A stretch of DNA of 64,000 nt. It comes from Coix lacryma-jobi var. lacryma-jobi. Taxonomy: Eukaryota > Streptophyta > Magnoliopsida > Poales > Poaceae. The stretch spans positions 87,555,104-87,619,103 of the forward strand of contig CM019823.1 of the NCBI GenBank assembly GCA_009763385.1, in the 5' to 3' direction. Below are positions 1-9,368 of this stretch, one piece after another. Position numbers and translations under genes: made by a program. The notes under the pieces were generated by a model. It had not been told where the DNA came from. It saw only the letters and a program-made list of their open reading frames with translations, and ran no database searches. Within the stretch, counting starts at the first letter, position 1. Each line of letters starts with the position of its first letter.

Positions 1-714
1 AGTATTAATAAAAAGATGATGGCTAATGATAAGACTCTTGAAAATATAAATGAGAAAATGGGTAGCTTTAATTCTGCTATGAAAAATCAAATGAGCTTTA
101 ATAAAAAGCTAGAAACACAATTAGCTCAATTAGCAGCAGCTGTCCCATCCTACGAGCAAGGTAAGATCCTGGGGAAACCCGAAGATCCAATAGAAGGTGT
201 AAAATTGGTTACTACGAGGTACGGTAAGCCTCCGCTCCTGTCAAACTGGGGTTATCTACTTGATCCACCCTTCATCACAAAGAAGGAAGATCCAGGCCTG
301 CCAACCATCACCTGCCAGATTGGACCACAAGTCTTCCATGACGCCTTCTGCGACCTTGGATCGAGTGTCAACATCATGTCCAAGGTAACGTATGATAACT
401 TACTAGGGGGACCATTGCTCCCTACATTTGTTCAGTTGCAGCTGGCCGATCAGATGCTACGGTTCCCCGAGGGACTAGCAACAGACATTCTCATCAAAAT
501 CCAAAACAGCTACGTCCCCGTCGATTTCCTTATACTGGACATGGGATCCAATATAGACGTCGCGATCACCCTGGGAAGGCCGTTCCTTAATACGGTTAAC
601 GCCGTCATCTACGTGGGATCCGGCCAACTTCACCTCGAATTCCCGGAATATAAGGTAAAGTGTCCATTCAACGGTTATAAAGCTAACATGCAGGTGAAGA
701 ACAAAGAACCTTGA
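1..714 (+). CDS. Gag-protease, 3' part (Athila-1 copy 1), truncated by window start
   Basis: The frame is already open at base 1; the ATG at 16 is internal. This is the C-terminal part of the protein encoded in full at 6093-7994. A coiled-coil-like segment rich in Asn, Lys and Gln comes first, then an aspartic protease domain with the Athila-type active-site motif D-L-G-S-S-V-N-I-M. It ends at a TGA (712-714), as copy 2 does. Only a few substitutions separate it from copy 2. The protein would process Gag in the cytoplasmic particle. No polymerase follows. Confidence 0.85.
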   Translation, partial: SINKKMMANDKTLENINEKMGSFNSAMKNQMSFNKKLETQLAQLAAAVPSYEQGKILGKPEDPIEGVKLVTTRYGKPPLLSNWGYLLDPPFITKKEDPGLPTITCQIGPQVFHDAFCDLGSSVNIMSKVTYDNLLGGPLLPTFVQLQLADQMLRFPEGLATDILIKIQNSYVPVDFLILDMGSNIDVAITLGRPFLNTVNAVIYVGSGQLHLEFPEYKVKCPFNGYKANMQVKNKEP

Positions 715-861
715 GACAACAAACATCGTCGTCGTCACCCACGCCGTAGGAACAAGAAAAAGAGTGAGTCGGCCAACGAGGCCGAAGTAAAAGAAGAACT
801 CGCCAACGAGGTGCAACCACGGTCTCTATCTCCGGGACCAACTGAAGCACCCAATGAATGA
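715..861 (+). other. Open in-frame tail after the gag-protease stop (48 codons, very basic start)
   Basis: After the TGA at 712-714 the same frame stays open for 48 codons to a second TGA at 859-861. The tail starts with an Arg/Lys cluster (H-R-R-R, then R-R-R-N-K-K-K) resembling a nuclear localisation signal. Copy 2 has the same TGA and the same tail (7995-8141). The four differences I find between the two tails are three synonymous changes and one His/Arg exchange. This suggests past coding constraint, by stop-codon readthrough or before the TGA arose. Readthrough is inference. Confidence 0.5.
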
Positions 862-1725
862 CAAGACGAAGAGGTCCTGCTCTACGGACCTGAAACATGG
901 AGCCCTTGCTGATAAGGTAAATCAGTAGTTATCTCATATTTAACTTTTCATGCATTTCAATTCTTGCATTTCCCTTCAATTGCATACTTAGTTTAATTCT
1001 ACATATTTCATTTCGACCAAATAAATTTCCATGCTAGTAATACCTTGACAATAACTTGCAACACTTTTGAGCCGTGGGACCACCCCAAGGTGGGGTCGGC
1101 CGACCCCACCTATGGGCCCACTGGCACATGTTCAATCTTGGCTTAGTACCCTGAGTATGACAAAACACTTTAGTGCTCAAGGGGCATCCAAGGTGGGATC
1201 GGCCGATCCCACCATGGTGCCCTCCTGCACCCTACTTTACTCTACTCAGCATGCTCATGAACATCATGTATATCAACAAAGCCAACATCTGAAAAGAAAT
1301 GGTCCTTTGCTTTACTCTTTAAGCATGAGATGTTCCTCTTTATGTTGGATGCTCATGGGGACCACAACAACCAGCCAAAGGCATGTCTTAGTGCTCTCAT
1401 GGTCCATGGGAATCACTTTAGACATGTCTCCACTTTGGCAATTCATCTTTTCTCTTTCACCAAACACTAAGCAAGGGAATCTCTGAAAATTGTGTCAACT
1501 TTGGACCAAACATAGTTGCATCTTTACTAGACACATGATGACACAAAGTTTAAAGTTTGAGGAGACATGTAGGGGGGTCGGCCGACCCATATGTTGGCCA
1601 ATCCTGAAAAGATGTTTTCTCACTTTAGACATGTCCGCTGGCTAGAACAAAAGCAAAGTTGAAAGTGTCAAGGAGGGGGGTCGGCCGACCCATGCTATGG
1701 GTGGTCACCACTTGCCCTTCTCCCC
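862..1725 (+). other. Non-coding region after gag-protease, with GGTCGGCCGACC palindromes
   Basis: No credible gene. The ORF at 1067-1486 has no recognisable domain and overlaps the palindrome cluster. Perfect or near-perfect palindromes with the core GGTCGGCCGACC (or GATCGGCCGATC) lie at 1092-1107, 1194-1210, 1575-1588 and 1678-1691. The last is about 35 bp before a TATA box. The same palindromes occur in the LTR of this family (4444-4459, 4551-4566). Confidence 0.75.
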
Positions 1726-1735
1726 CTATATATAC
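1726..1735 (+). promoter_or_regulatory. Internal TATA box upstream of the second ORF
   Basis: A good TATA element (TATATATA) follows a C-rich stretch and lies about 35 bp after the last GGTCGGCCGACC palindrome. About 200 bp of leader-like sequence separate it from the ATG at 1934. The arrangement of palindromes then TATA then transcript copies that of the LTR promoter (4444-4740). I infer an internal promoter for the 3' ORF. Confidence 0.55.
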
Positions 1736-1933
1736 CCTTGCATTGTGAGCTCAACTCCACACCAAAACCACCAGAACCATCTCGAGCTCACAAGTTCTTC
1801 CTTTCCTCCCTTAGTTGAAAGTTCATTCTCAAGCTTAGCTTAGTAGTAGCCATCCAAAAAAAAAACCAAAAACCCAAAAATAGTTCCCATTTCATAGTAG
1901 TAGTAGAAGCTTGGTAACCTATCTTGTAGTAAG

Positions 1934-2606
1934 ATGAAGAAGTTGCTTGCCTCCCGTTTCAAAAAGTCCAACAAGGGTGAGAGTTCCTCCCAAGAGCCTC
2001 ACCATGCTAGTGCTCAGAATCCCAAACTTTTGAGTACATTGAAACCGTGAGAGATGTTGTGGAAGAAAGTGTATTTATTGGTTGCGATGTACTCAAAAGG
2101 GGTCCCAAGGGTGAACTAATAATGATTTATCCAGGCCATACAGTCGAAATCACTCTCCCTTGTGAGGGACTTCGATTGTATGCGCTTCGTATGCTAACCT
2201 TTGATTTGGACCCCGAGGAAAGAGCCCCAAAAGTTGCAGGTACTAGCAGAAGGACAAGGAAAGCGTCCCGTGCCACTCGAATGGAACAAGGCAGACCTTC
2301 ACATCAGGCTGAAGAAGTTGAGGAGGGAGATGAGGCAGCCTCTATGGACATTTCAAGTCCTTGGGGAGGCCTCCTCGCTCATAGAACACCCCTCGCTCTC
2401 AAGACACTCCTCACCCACGGGGTAGAGGAAGGCAACATTAAAGGACGCCGATGGACGAACTCATAGACAACATGGGTGCGATGAACATCGAATAAGAGGC
2501 AACATTGCTTCTTGCACAACAAAACGCCCAACTCCTGAAGGCCATTCAAGAAGAAGAAGCACGACGTTGGGCCGGGTGGTACCAGCATTATCCCCCACCA
2601 CAGTAG
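1934..2606 (+). pseudogene. Second ORF of Athila-1 (3' position), frameshifted, function unknown
   Basis: An ATG at 1934 opens a Lys/Ser-rich N-terminus (M-K-K-L-L-A-S-R-F-K-K-S). The frame must shift near 2028 to enter the long open stretch seen from 2029 (F-E-Y-I-E-T-V-R-D-V-V-E-E) to about 2440. A second shift leads to a last segment from 2451 to a TAG at 2604-2606, with one internal stop near 2490. The middle contains a short hydrophobic part (about 2120-2200) followed by a charged Arg/Glu-rich part; the end is Gln/Glu-rich. I recognise no family. Its place after gag-protease and behind a TATA box is that of the env-like or extra ORFs of some plant retroelements. It has no signal peptide or membrane segment, so Env is not supported. 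Confidence 0.45.
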
Positions 2607-3327
2607 GCAAGAACCAAGCTTGGGGGAGATCCTCTCCCCCACCAAGGTAAGTCCTGCATTCTAAGTTATTTACGTTTCAATTAGTTTTCTCATTGCATTT
2701 AAAAAAAATACCAAAAATATTTGCTTAGTATTCCCCTTAGCACATATGTCTCATATATGTCTATCTTCCCCATGGAAATGATGACTAGTTGCATTGCTAA
2801 TGTTTCTCTAGTGCCTAGTTTACAACTTAGTATTTCTCTAAGTATGGGTTACTTAGCTCATTTAAATCATCATGAACCTGAAAACTTTGTGGGTTGCAAG
2901 TGCTAGAACTAAGTCTAAGTTGTTGTGAGACATGATCTAGTGAGACAAAAGCTTCTATAATATTGTTCTAAGCATGATAGATTACCGGAGAATTTATTCT
3001 TAAAATGATCAAAATCTTAATTGTTCCTCAATGGTGATAAATTCCTACCAGAGCCATATATGCTTTACATGTTTACAAACCTTCTACATAGGCTATTTGC
3101 TTTGTATTGAGTGTTGTCAAGTCTTGTTGACCCTTGTTAAGAGACTTTTCATGCTACTAAGATCAAGATCACGTACGCACCTCATATGCATGCTGCTTCT
3201 ACACTGGAAGTACGCAAAAACATGGCTTTCATTTCCACCAAATAGTTTGCTTCATACTCCAAGTGTTAGGAAATCTCTCTCAATTATTAAGATGAGACTC
3301 AAAAGGCTAGGCAAAATAAAGATGAAA

Positions 3328-3398
3328 AAAAAGAGATGGACAAGTGAAAGTCCATGAAAAAAAAGAGATGGACAAGTGAAAGTCCATGAAAAAAAAAT
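3328..3398 (+). repeat. Tandem hairpin repeat, two units of about 31 bp
   Basis: Two copies of a unit containing TGGAC-aagtgaaa-GTCCA, an inverted repeat, separated by A-runs. The full Athila-like element has four diverged units of the same design at the same place (42625-42760). Confidence 0.7.
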
Positions 3399-4000
3399 TG
3401 CTAGCCATGTCTCATTAAAAAAGAAAAAAAATATATAGAGAGATAGATCTTATCAAATAAAGAAGCAATCTAGTCCACCATACACCACACACTTGCACAT
3501 CTTGATCTGGGAGTATGACACTTCTCTTCAATGATCCGAGCTTTGACTTCGCAACAAAATGCAAGTAAGTATGCCATCTTCTTTCATCTCTACCTTGAGC
3601 TACACATCAGCCTGTTTAAGAACTAGGATAAAACAAAGAAGGCAACACTTATCATATGCCTTGGTGAGGAAACATACACCATTTGAGAGACATGAGAGAA
3701 CCATATGAGGAACATTAAGTCTTTCTTTTGAAAAATATTGCAAAACCTCCGGTATGAAACTTGCTAAAAACAAGAAAGTTAGTGCTCAAGTCAAACTGTT
3801 TTATCTTTCAACCACCTAAGACAAAGGAAAAGCCATAAGCCCCATAGAGTATTAATGTAATATGGGTGATTTACATAGCTAATTTTTCCATTAAAAGAGA
3901 AGAACTTTGTTGTGAACATGATACTCTTGAAATGTGATGCATAGTAACAATACTGATCCACCTAGGCCAAGTTTGATTGTTTGCTCGGGATGAGCAAAGG

Positions 4001-4017
4001 TTAAGCTTGGGGAATCT
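4001..4017 (+). promoter_or_regulatory. Polypurine tract region of Athila-1
   Basis: A purine-rich stretch (AAGCTTGGGGAAT) ends directly before the LTR start TGTTGACGG at 4018. This is the expected place of the plus-strand primer. It is broken by pyrimidines, so the match is moderate. Confidence 0.5.
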
Positions 4018-4732
4018 TGTTGACGGAAGTTATAGCATGTTTTATCTCATCAAAATACCGTCAATAGGCCTCGGTTTCAAGGAAGAATAGCATATCATGA
4101 GCATATTTATCACTAATATGTTCCACTTGTACTCTTAGCTTGTGAACATATAGGAGATGGAAAAATGAACAAAATGAGGCCAGGTGGGCCCACCAAGGGG
4201 GTTGGGCGACCCCACCTTTGGGCCACCTCGGCCATGGTGACATGGCACGATCCAAGAGAAGCATGTTCAAGCCAATATCAACCATTGGATCAAGCATGTG
4301 CTTTTGCTCAATGGTGCATGATGAGAAGCACATGGATTCATGGGTCCACACCGGAAACCAAATGCAACCAACTTCACAAGACTTGCTCCATGACATGTGG
4401 GGTCACCAAGGGAGAGAAGATGGTGGGCCAGCCCTGTCATAGTGGGGTCGGCCGACCCCCCCCCCCCTTGGTGGGATCCAACAACACTATTCATCTGGAT
4501 GACATCAGCACCTTCTAGAAGGTGTACCCCGGGCCCACATGTCAGGGACAGGGGTCGGCCGACCCCATGGTGACCCTCATCCAAGTCGGTGGCAAAATGC
4601 ATGTTTGACACGTGAAGAATATCCAAGCCATCCATCCATGGCGGTTACAATGACGGTGGATCCAAGGGTTGAGAGATGGGGAGCACACGGATCGCTGACG
4701 TGGCGCCGGAGTATCCCCTACTCCACCTCCAC

Positions 4733-4740
4733 TATAAATA
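4733..4740 (+). promoter_or_regulatory. LTR promoter TATA box (Athila-1)
   Basis: TATAAATA follows a C-rich stretch and precedes the probable transcription start by about 30 bp. It matches the position of the TATA box in Athila-2 LTRs (14734-14740, 44040-44047). Confidence 0.7.
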
Positions 4741-5804
4741 GAGGCCTCCACCCAAGACATCCCATCTCACATATCTCCACTCTCATGTGAGATCAAGCAA
4801 GAGTAGTAGTAGTTAGTCTAGAGTGGGAGTTAGAGTCGAGTCGGGCGAAGCTTGAGTCTCCGGAGTCGTCTTCAGGGAGTCTGGTATAGCCCTTGTATCT
4901 TTCTTCTTTTGTAAGACTTTATTTAATATATTATTCTTTCTTTACTTTACTTTGCATTTACTTAAGTATTTACTTTCCAAGTATTTATTTAAGTATTTAC
5001 TTAGTGCAAGTCTATATTTATATAGTCTTGTTGTGTGCCCATCTTAGTTCTATAGTTGTCTTAGTTAGATTGATTTCCCTTAAATAGCTTCTTGTGTGTG
5101 CGTCATCGTCCTATCTTAGGATAGGGGCTTTAGCTATTTTGATCGATAGCTAAAGGTGTAGATAAGTGTGAGCGTGGTGCTCATACTTCATCTTATCTTT
5201 GACTACCGCTGGCATGCACGGACAGTTGGGGCGCATGGGCAAAAGGTGACAGATTTTGCCTGGCTACCTAGATCCCCTCACGTGAACTCAGGCTAGTTCT
5301 TAATAGGTAAGGCGTACATAAGCCAAATATCCGCTTGAGTACTGGGTTAGGTGAACAACCTTCTATCGCTTTACTCTCTCGTTTATCCCTCTCACACAAG
5401 TAGCAAGGCGTCAATCTAGTTAACTCATCTATTCAATTAGGATTAGTTCATAGGAGTAAAGGTAGAAACATAGGAGTACTTTATACTCACTCGTTGTCCT
5501 CCCACCTAGCTAACTCTACTAAAGTTATCTTTCATATCATATACTCTTTGCTTAACTTACTTATCTTATCTATCTATCCTCCATTATATCCACTTATACC
5601 CCTTTGCTTCTCTAATTGATAATAGATTATAGCAAGACTAAAGGATCTATCTTTCCTCTCTCTACATCTTTCCTAGCTTGCTTTCCTTTGGGATAAAATA
5701 AATAACGATACCTTGGAATACTCCCGGGTGAAGTTCTACATCGGTATTTTCTGTGCGCTTGCGGAACTATCTAATAGTCAATAGTTTTACCACCTAGACA
5801 CTTC

Positions 5805-5895
5805 TAGCGTCGTTGCTAGAGTTAGGCTCCATAGTCTAGTTCTAGTGGTTGCGTTAAGAAGTGTTAACAAGCGTTTCTGGCGCCGTTGCCGGGGA
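5805..5895 (+). repeat. Two fossil primer binding sites captured inside the LTR end
   Basis: 5878-5895 reads TGGCGCCGTTGCCGGGGA, identical to the working site at 5950. It is preceded by the LTR-end-like GTTAACA and the usual 8-nt spacer (AGCGTTTC). A more decayed copy starts at 5805 (TAGCGTCGTTGCTAGAGT). Spacing is 73 nt, then 72 nt. Both lie inside the LTR, because the 3' LTR remnant has them too (the second at about 8541-8558 with one change, the first near 8467). Confidence 0.8.
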
Positions 5896-5949
5896 TAGAT
5901 TAAAACTCTATTCTTAGTAGCGACACTAAGAAATACCAACAAGCATTTC

Positions 5950-5967
5950 TGGCGCCGTTGCCGGGGA
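5950..5967 (+). promoter_or_regulatory. Primer binding site, tRNA-Asp type
   Basis: TGGCGCCGTTGCCGGGGA lies 8 nt after the LTR end. It is complementary to the 3' end of plant tRNA-Asp, the primer type known for Athila elements. Confidence 0.85.
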
Positions 5968-6092
5968 AAGCAACTGCCTAGGAGTTTAGAGAGATTGAAT
6001 CCGGAGTCTGCTATTTATCAGTTATCAATTAGTATAGGGGCTAACCCCTCACCTGTCTAGTTTCTTTCCATTATCGTGAAACTAGTAGGTGT

Positions 6093-7994
6093 ATGAGCGG
6101 TTTCCAACTACCGTCAAACTTCATTGAAAATCCCGAGCAGTTGTTGAGGAGGACTAGACTTTGTCAAGTTCCACCTCAGAGGATCATCTCGAACCAGAAT
6201 CCATTCGAGGGGGAAGTTTTTGCACCAGCTAGAAGAGAAGCTATGGCCCAAAAGACCATCTCCGAATACTCTGCGCCGTCGGCCGACAATGTCGCCACGG
6301 GTCCGCAGCTTAACTTGGGGGATGCGACTTTCGAGCTCAAGCCAGCTCTCATCAACATGGTGCAAGTCAATCCATTCTGTGAGAAGCCGCATGAGGATGC
6401 CAACGCCCTTCTCCAACACTTCTTGGAGGTATGTGGTACCTTCACTATGAAGAATGTGTCTGCAGACACCATCCGTCTTTGTCTTTTCATGTTCTCGTTA
6501 TTGGGAAAGGCGAAGCAATGGTTCTACGCCAACAAGAGTGAAGCCAACACTTGGGAGAAGTGCGCCAATGCGTTTCTCAAGAAGTTCTTCCCGATGGGCA
6601 AGACCAGCGCTCTTCGTGGAAAGATTTCCAGCTTCCAGCAACAAGCTGATGAGACGGTTCCCGAAGCATGGGAACGTCTAAAAGAGTACATTCGCGCCTG
6701 TCCTCATCATGGGATAGAGGAGTGGCTCATTATCCAAGGTTTCTACCGTGGCCTGACCGGTATAGCCCGTAGTCACCGAGATGCAGCCGCTGGAGGGGCA
6801 TTCTTACAACACAATGTGAGAGATGCCAAAGACCTCATAGAGAAGATGGTTACCAACCAAGGTTGGAATGAGGAACGTCTTCAGCCCAAGAAGAGAGGTG
6901 TTCATGCTCTCAATGAAGTGGACATCCTTTGCGCGAAGATGGACCTCCTAATGAAGAAAGTAGAAGAAAGTTCCAAGAGGGAACAAGAGGTCGTTCAACC
7001 TTATGCAACCGCACGAGCCGTCGAAGCTGACCATTGGTGCGAGGTATGCGGAGGCAATGACCATTCGGGAATTGATTGTCCCGAGACGAAGGAGGAAGTG
7101 AGCTTCATCAACAACGCCAATAACAACGGGTACCGGCACCAACAACAACAACAACAAGGATGGAATTCGCGCCCCTTCTACCAAAATCAAGGTAATGGTT
7201 ATAGCAATAATTTCAATAATTCTTATAATAACCAACCTTCTTTAAGAGATCTTGTCTTAGGCCAATCTAAAATAAATGATAGTATTAATAAAAAGATGAT
7301 GGCTAATGATAAGACTCTTGAAAATATAAATGAGAAAATGGATAGCTTTAATTCTGCTATGAAAAATCAAATGAGCTTTAATAAAAAGCTGGAAACACAA
7401 TTAGCTCAATTAGCAGCAGCTGTCCCATCCTACGAGCAAGGTAAGATCCTGGGGAAACCCGAAGATCCAATAGAAGGTGTAAAATTGGTTACTACGAGGT
7501 ACGGTAAGCCTCCGCTCCTGTCAAACTGGGGTTATCTACTTGATCCACCCTTCATCACAAAGAAGGAAGATCCAGGCCTGCCAACCGTCACCTACCAGAT
7601 TGGACCACAAGTCTTCCATGACGCCTTCTGCGACCTTGGATCGAGTGTCAACATCATGTCCAAGGTAACGTATGATAACTTACTAGGGGGACCATTGCTC
7701 CCTACATTTGTTCAGTTGCAGCTGGCCGATCAGACGCTACGGTTCCCCGAGGGACTAGCAACAGACATTCTCATCAAAATCCAAAACAGCTACGTCCCCG
7801 TCGATTTCCTTATACTGGACATGGGATCCAATATAGACGTCGCGATCACCCTGGGAAGGCCGTTCCTTAATACGGTTAACGCCGTCATCTACATGGGATC
7901 CGGCCAACTTCACCTCGAATTCCCGGAATATAAGGTAAAGTGTCCATTCAACGGTTATAAAGCTAACATGCAGGTGAAGAACAAAGAACCTTGA
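6093..7994 (+). CDS. Gag-protease polyprotein of Athila-1 (633 aa)
   Basis: The structural protein and protease of the non-autonomous Athila-like element. A retrotransposon Gag (capsid) domain lies at about residues 85-230. A CCHC zinc knuckle (C-E-V-C, G-G-N-D-H, S-G-I-D-C) lies at about 316-329 and should bind RNA. A Gln/Asn-rich linker (about 340-390) and a coiled-coil-like segment (about 398-446) follow. The aspartic protease domain has D-L-G-S-S at about 514. The ORF is intact from the first ATG of the leader, 126 nt after the primer site. No reverse transcriptase follows; the TGA at 7992-7994 is followed by the same basic open tail as copy 1. Full-length pol would have to come from a partner such as Athila-2. 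Confidence 0.88.
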   Translation: MSGFQLPSNFIENPEQLLRRTRLCQVPPQRIISNQNPFEGEVFAPARREAMAQKTISEYSAPSADNVATGPQLNLGDATFELKPALINMVQVNPFCEKPHEDANALLQHFLEVCGTFTMKNVSADTIRLCLFMFSLLGKAKQWFYANKSEANTWEKCANAFLKKFFPMGKTSALRGKISSFQQQADETVPEAWERLKEYIRACPHHGIEEWLIIQGFYRGLTGIARSHRDAAAGGAFLQHNVRDAKDLIEKMVTNQGWNEERLQPKKRGVHALNEVDILCAKMDLLMKKVEESSKREQEVVQPYATARAVEADHWCEVCGGNDHSGIDCPETKEEVSFINNANNNGYRHQQQQQQGWNSRPFYQNQGNGYSNNFNNSYNNQPSLRDLVLGQSKINDSINKKMMANDKTLENINEKMDSFNSAMKNQMSFNKKLETQLAQLAAAVPSYEQGKILGKPEDPIEGVKLVTTRYGKPPLLSNWGYLLDPPFITKKEDPGLPTVTYQIGPQVFHDAFCDLGSSVNIMSKVTYDNLLGGPLLPTFVQLQLADQTLRFPEGLATDILIKIQNSYVPVDFLILDMGSNIDVAITLGRPFLNTVNAVIYMGSGQLHLEFPEYKVKCPFNGYKANMQVKNKEP

Positions 7995-8302
7995 GACAAC
8001 AAACATCGTCGTCGTCGCCCACGTCGTAGGAACAAGAAAAAGAGCGAGTCGGCCAACGAGGCCGAAGTAAAAGAAGAACTCGCCAACGAGGTGCAACCAC
8101 GGTCTCTATCTCCGGGACCAACCGAAGCACCCAATGAATGACAAGACGGAGAGGTCCTTCTCTACGGACCTGAAACATGGAGCCCTTGCTGATAAGGTAA
8201 ATCAGTAGTTATCTCGTATTTAACTTTTCATGCATTTCAATTCTTGCATTTCCCTTCAATTGCATACTTATTTTAATTCTACATATTTCATTTTGACCAA
8301 AT
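7995..8302 (+). other. Basic in-frame tail (to 8141) and start of 3' region, cut at a deletion
   Basis: 7995-8141 is the open tail homologous to 715-861. The rest matches 862-1022 and stops at 8302, where the deletion junction joins LTR sequence (compare 5640-5643). Confidence 0.7.
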
Positions 8303-8604
8303 AAAGGATCTATCTTTCCTCTCTCTACATCTTTCCTAGCTTGCTTTCCTTTGGGATAAAATAAATAATGATACCTTGGAATACTCCCGGGTGAAGTGCT
8401 ACATCGGTATTTTCTGTGCGCTTGCGGAACTATCCAATAGTCAATAGTTTTACCACCTAGACACTTCTAGCGCCGTTGCTAGAGTTAGGCTCCATAGTCT
8501 AGTTCTAGTGGTTGCGTTAAGAAGTGTTAACAAGCGTTTCTGGCGCCGTTGTCGGGGATAGATTAAAACTCTATTCTTAGTAGCGACGCTAAGAAATACC
8601 AACA
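8303..8604 (+). repeat. 3' LTR remnant of Athila-1 (last ~300 bp)
   Basis: Matches 5640-5941 with few changes, including both fossil primer sites, and ends ACCAACA. The remaining 1.6 kb of the LTR is deleted. Confidence 0.85.
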
Positions 8605-9368
8605 CCGGTAAACCCGCCAGCCCAGGTTTTGAGGCCCAAACCTGGCAAACCGTCCACCCCAAGTTTTGAGGCCCAAACTCGGAAACCAGCCACCCTAGGT
8701 TTTGAGGCCCAAACCTGGAAACCGTCGATGGAAGCTTTTTGAGGCTCAGCTATCGAACCCGCACCGTAGACGGGATGTGGTTCGCACACCCCGACCACTG
8801 GCACCGATGCCGATGCATGTCCAGCCTCCCGCCGGGCACAACGCCTTCGCCATCCTCCTTGACTCGACCGACGGCACTTGCGCCGCACGCAAGCCCGTGT
8901 CCGACCTCCCGCCAAGTGTCACGATGCCATCGTCTTCCTCCCGACTTGGCCGATGCATCGCACATCCCCATGTGCTCTCGCTCGCCGATGCCACGTGCCA
9001 GCTACCACAGCTGGTCCTCTGGCCCTCCGGTCCATCGGTCCAAGCCTCACGTCCGCCCTTCACCGCTGGGTCCATCGGCATGGCACGTCCGCCGCACGGC
9101 ACACCCATCCTTCACCGCTCCCGGTCCGTCGGCACGACACGTCTCTACTTGACCTTCACCTCGTCATAGACCACTGTCTCCGAGCTCCACACCTGCACAT
9201 CAACACAGCCAGGAGACACATGTTGCACACACACGCCAACAAATAAACACAACACAACTCACGCCACCGGTTAGTCATAAACAATAAGCGCATAGCAAAT
9301 AATGACTCAACCGGGAAAAGCCTCAAACCTTCCTCATCAAAGTCAATCTTTCATCATATATGTTCTCA
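8605..9368 (-). repeat. 3' LTR of element C, inner 764 bp
   Basis: Matches 47507-48270 over exactly the same length with scattered substitutions. It ends ATGTTCTCA next to the polypurine tract. ORFs here, such as 8702-9169, are in several overlapping frames on both strands and are not credible. Confidence 0.85.
8615..8735. repeat. Tandem repeat of about 39 bp in the LTR of C
   Basis: Three units around GGTTTTGAGGCCCAAACC, each an inverted repeat (AGGTTT...AAACCT), alternate with CGTCCACCC-like spacers. The same array is in the right LTR at about 47485-47635. Confidence 0.75.

Larger units (their letters stand above)
2607..4017 (+). other. 3' untranslated region of Athila-1 copy 1
   Basis: AT-rich and without a supported ORF. 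It is diverged but recognisably homologous to the 3' region of the full Athila-like element (41492-43325), for example around the CTACCA(A/G)A(G/A)CCATA stretch near 3050 and the GCTAGCCATGTCTC stretch near 3400. It ends with a purine-rich tract next to the LTR. Confidence 0.7.
4018..5941 (+). repeat. LTR of Athila-1 (1924 bp), shared by the tandem
   Basis: It starts TGTTGACGG and ends ACCAACA. The end is set by the 3' LTR remnant, where foreign DNA begins after the same ACCAACA at 8604. U3 carries two perfect GGGGTCGGCCGACCCC palindromes (4444-4459, 4551-4566) and a degenerate one near 4196-4215. A TATA box (TATAAATA) lies at 4733-4740. The last 140 bp contain two older primer-site copies, described separately. 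U3 is homologous to that of Athila-2 (14023-14740). The ORFs inside, such as 4165-4518, are spurious. Confidence 0.88.
1..8604 (+). mobile_element. Athila-like non-autonomous LTR retrotransposon, tandem (Athila-1), left end outside window
   Basis: Order seen: internal region 1 (1-4017), complete LTR (4018-5941), internal region 2 (5942-8302), 3' remnant of an LTR (8303-8604). The two internal regions are about 99% identical where both exist (1-1022 against 7281-8302). This fits unequal recombination between copies, giving a tandem that shares one LTR. Internal region 2 runs at 8303-8305 straight into the last 300 bp of an LTR, sharing only AAA at the junction, so about 3 kb of internal DNA and 1.6 kb of LTR were deleted. 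The right flank CCGGT (8605-8609) is where the LTR of copia element C resumes. The matching left TSD must lie before base 1. Gag and protease are present; reverse transcriptase, RNase H and integrase are absent. The lineage call rests on the Asp-tRNA primer site and the Athila-type gag-protease. Confidence 0.85.

Noticed and set aside
1067..1486. 139-codon ORF after gag-protease in Athila-1
   Set aside because: Overlaps the palindrome cluster, no domain, and not supported by any second copy in the window.
4165..4760. Overlapping ORFs in the LTR of Athila-1
   Set aside because: Both strands, all frames, no conservation with the Athila-2 LTR beyond DNA similarity.
5820..5870. tRNA gene fragment (TAGTCTAGTT... 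resembles a tRNA 5' part)
   Set aside because: Only about 10 nt match from memory; no acceptor stem or T-loop follows.
8702..9246. Several overlapping ORFs on both strands in the LTR of C, repeated at 47641-48148
   Set aside because: Open in many frames because of GC bias, no domain, inside an LTR.
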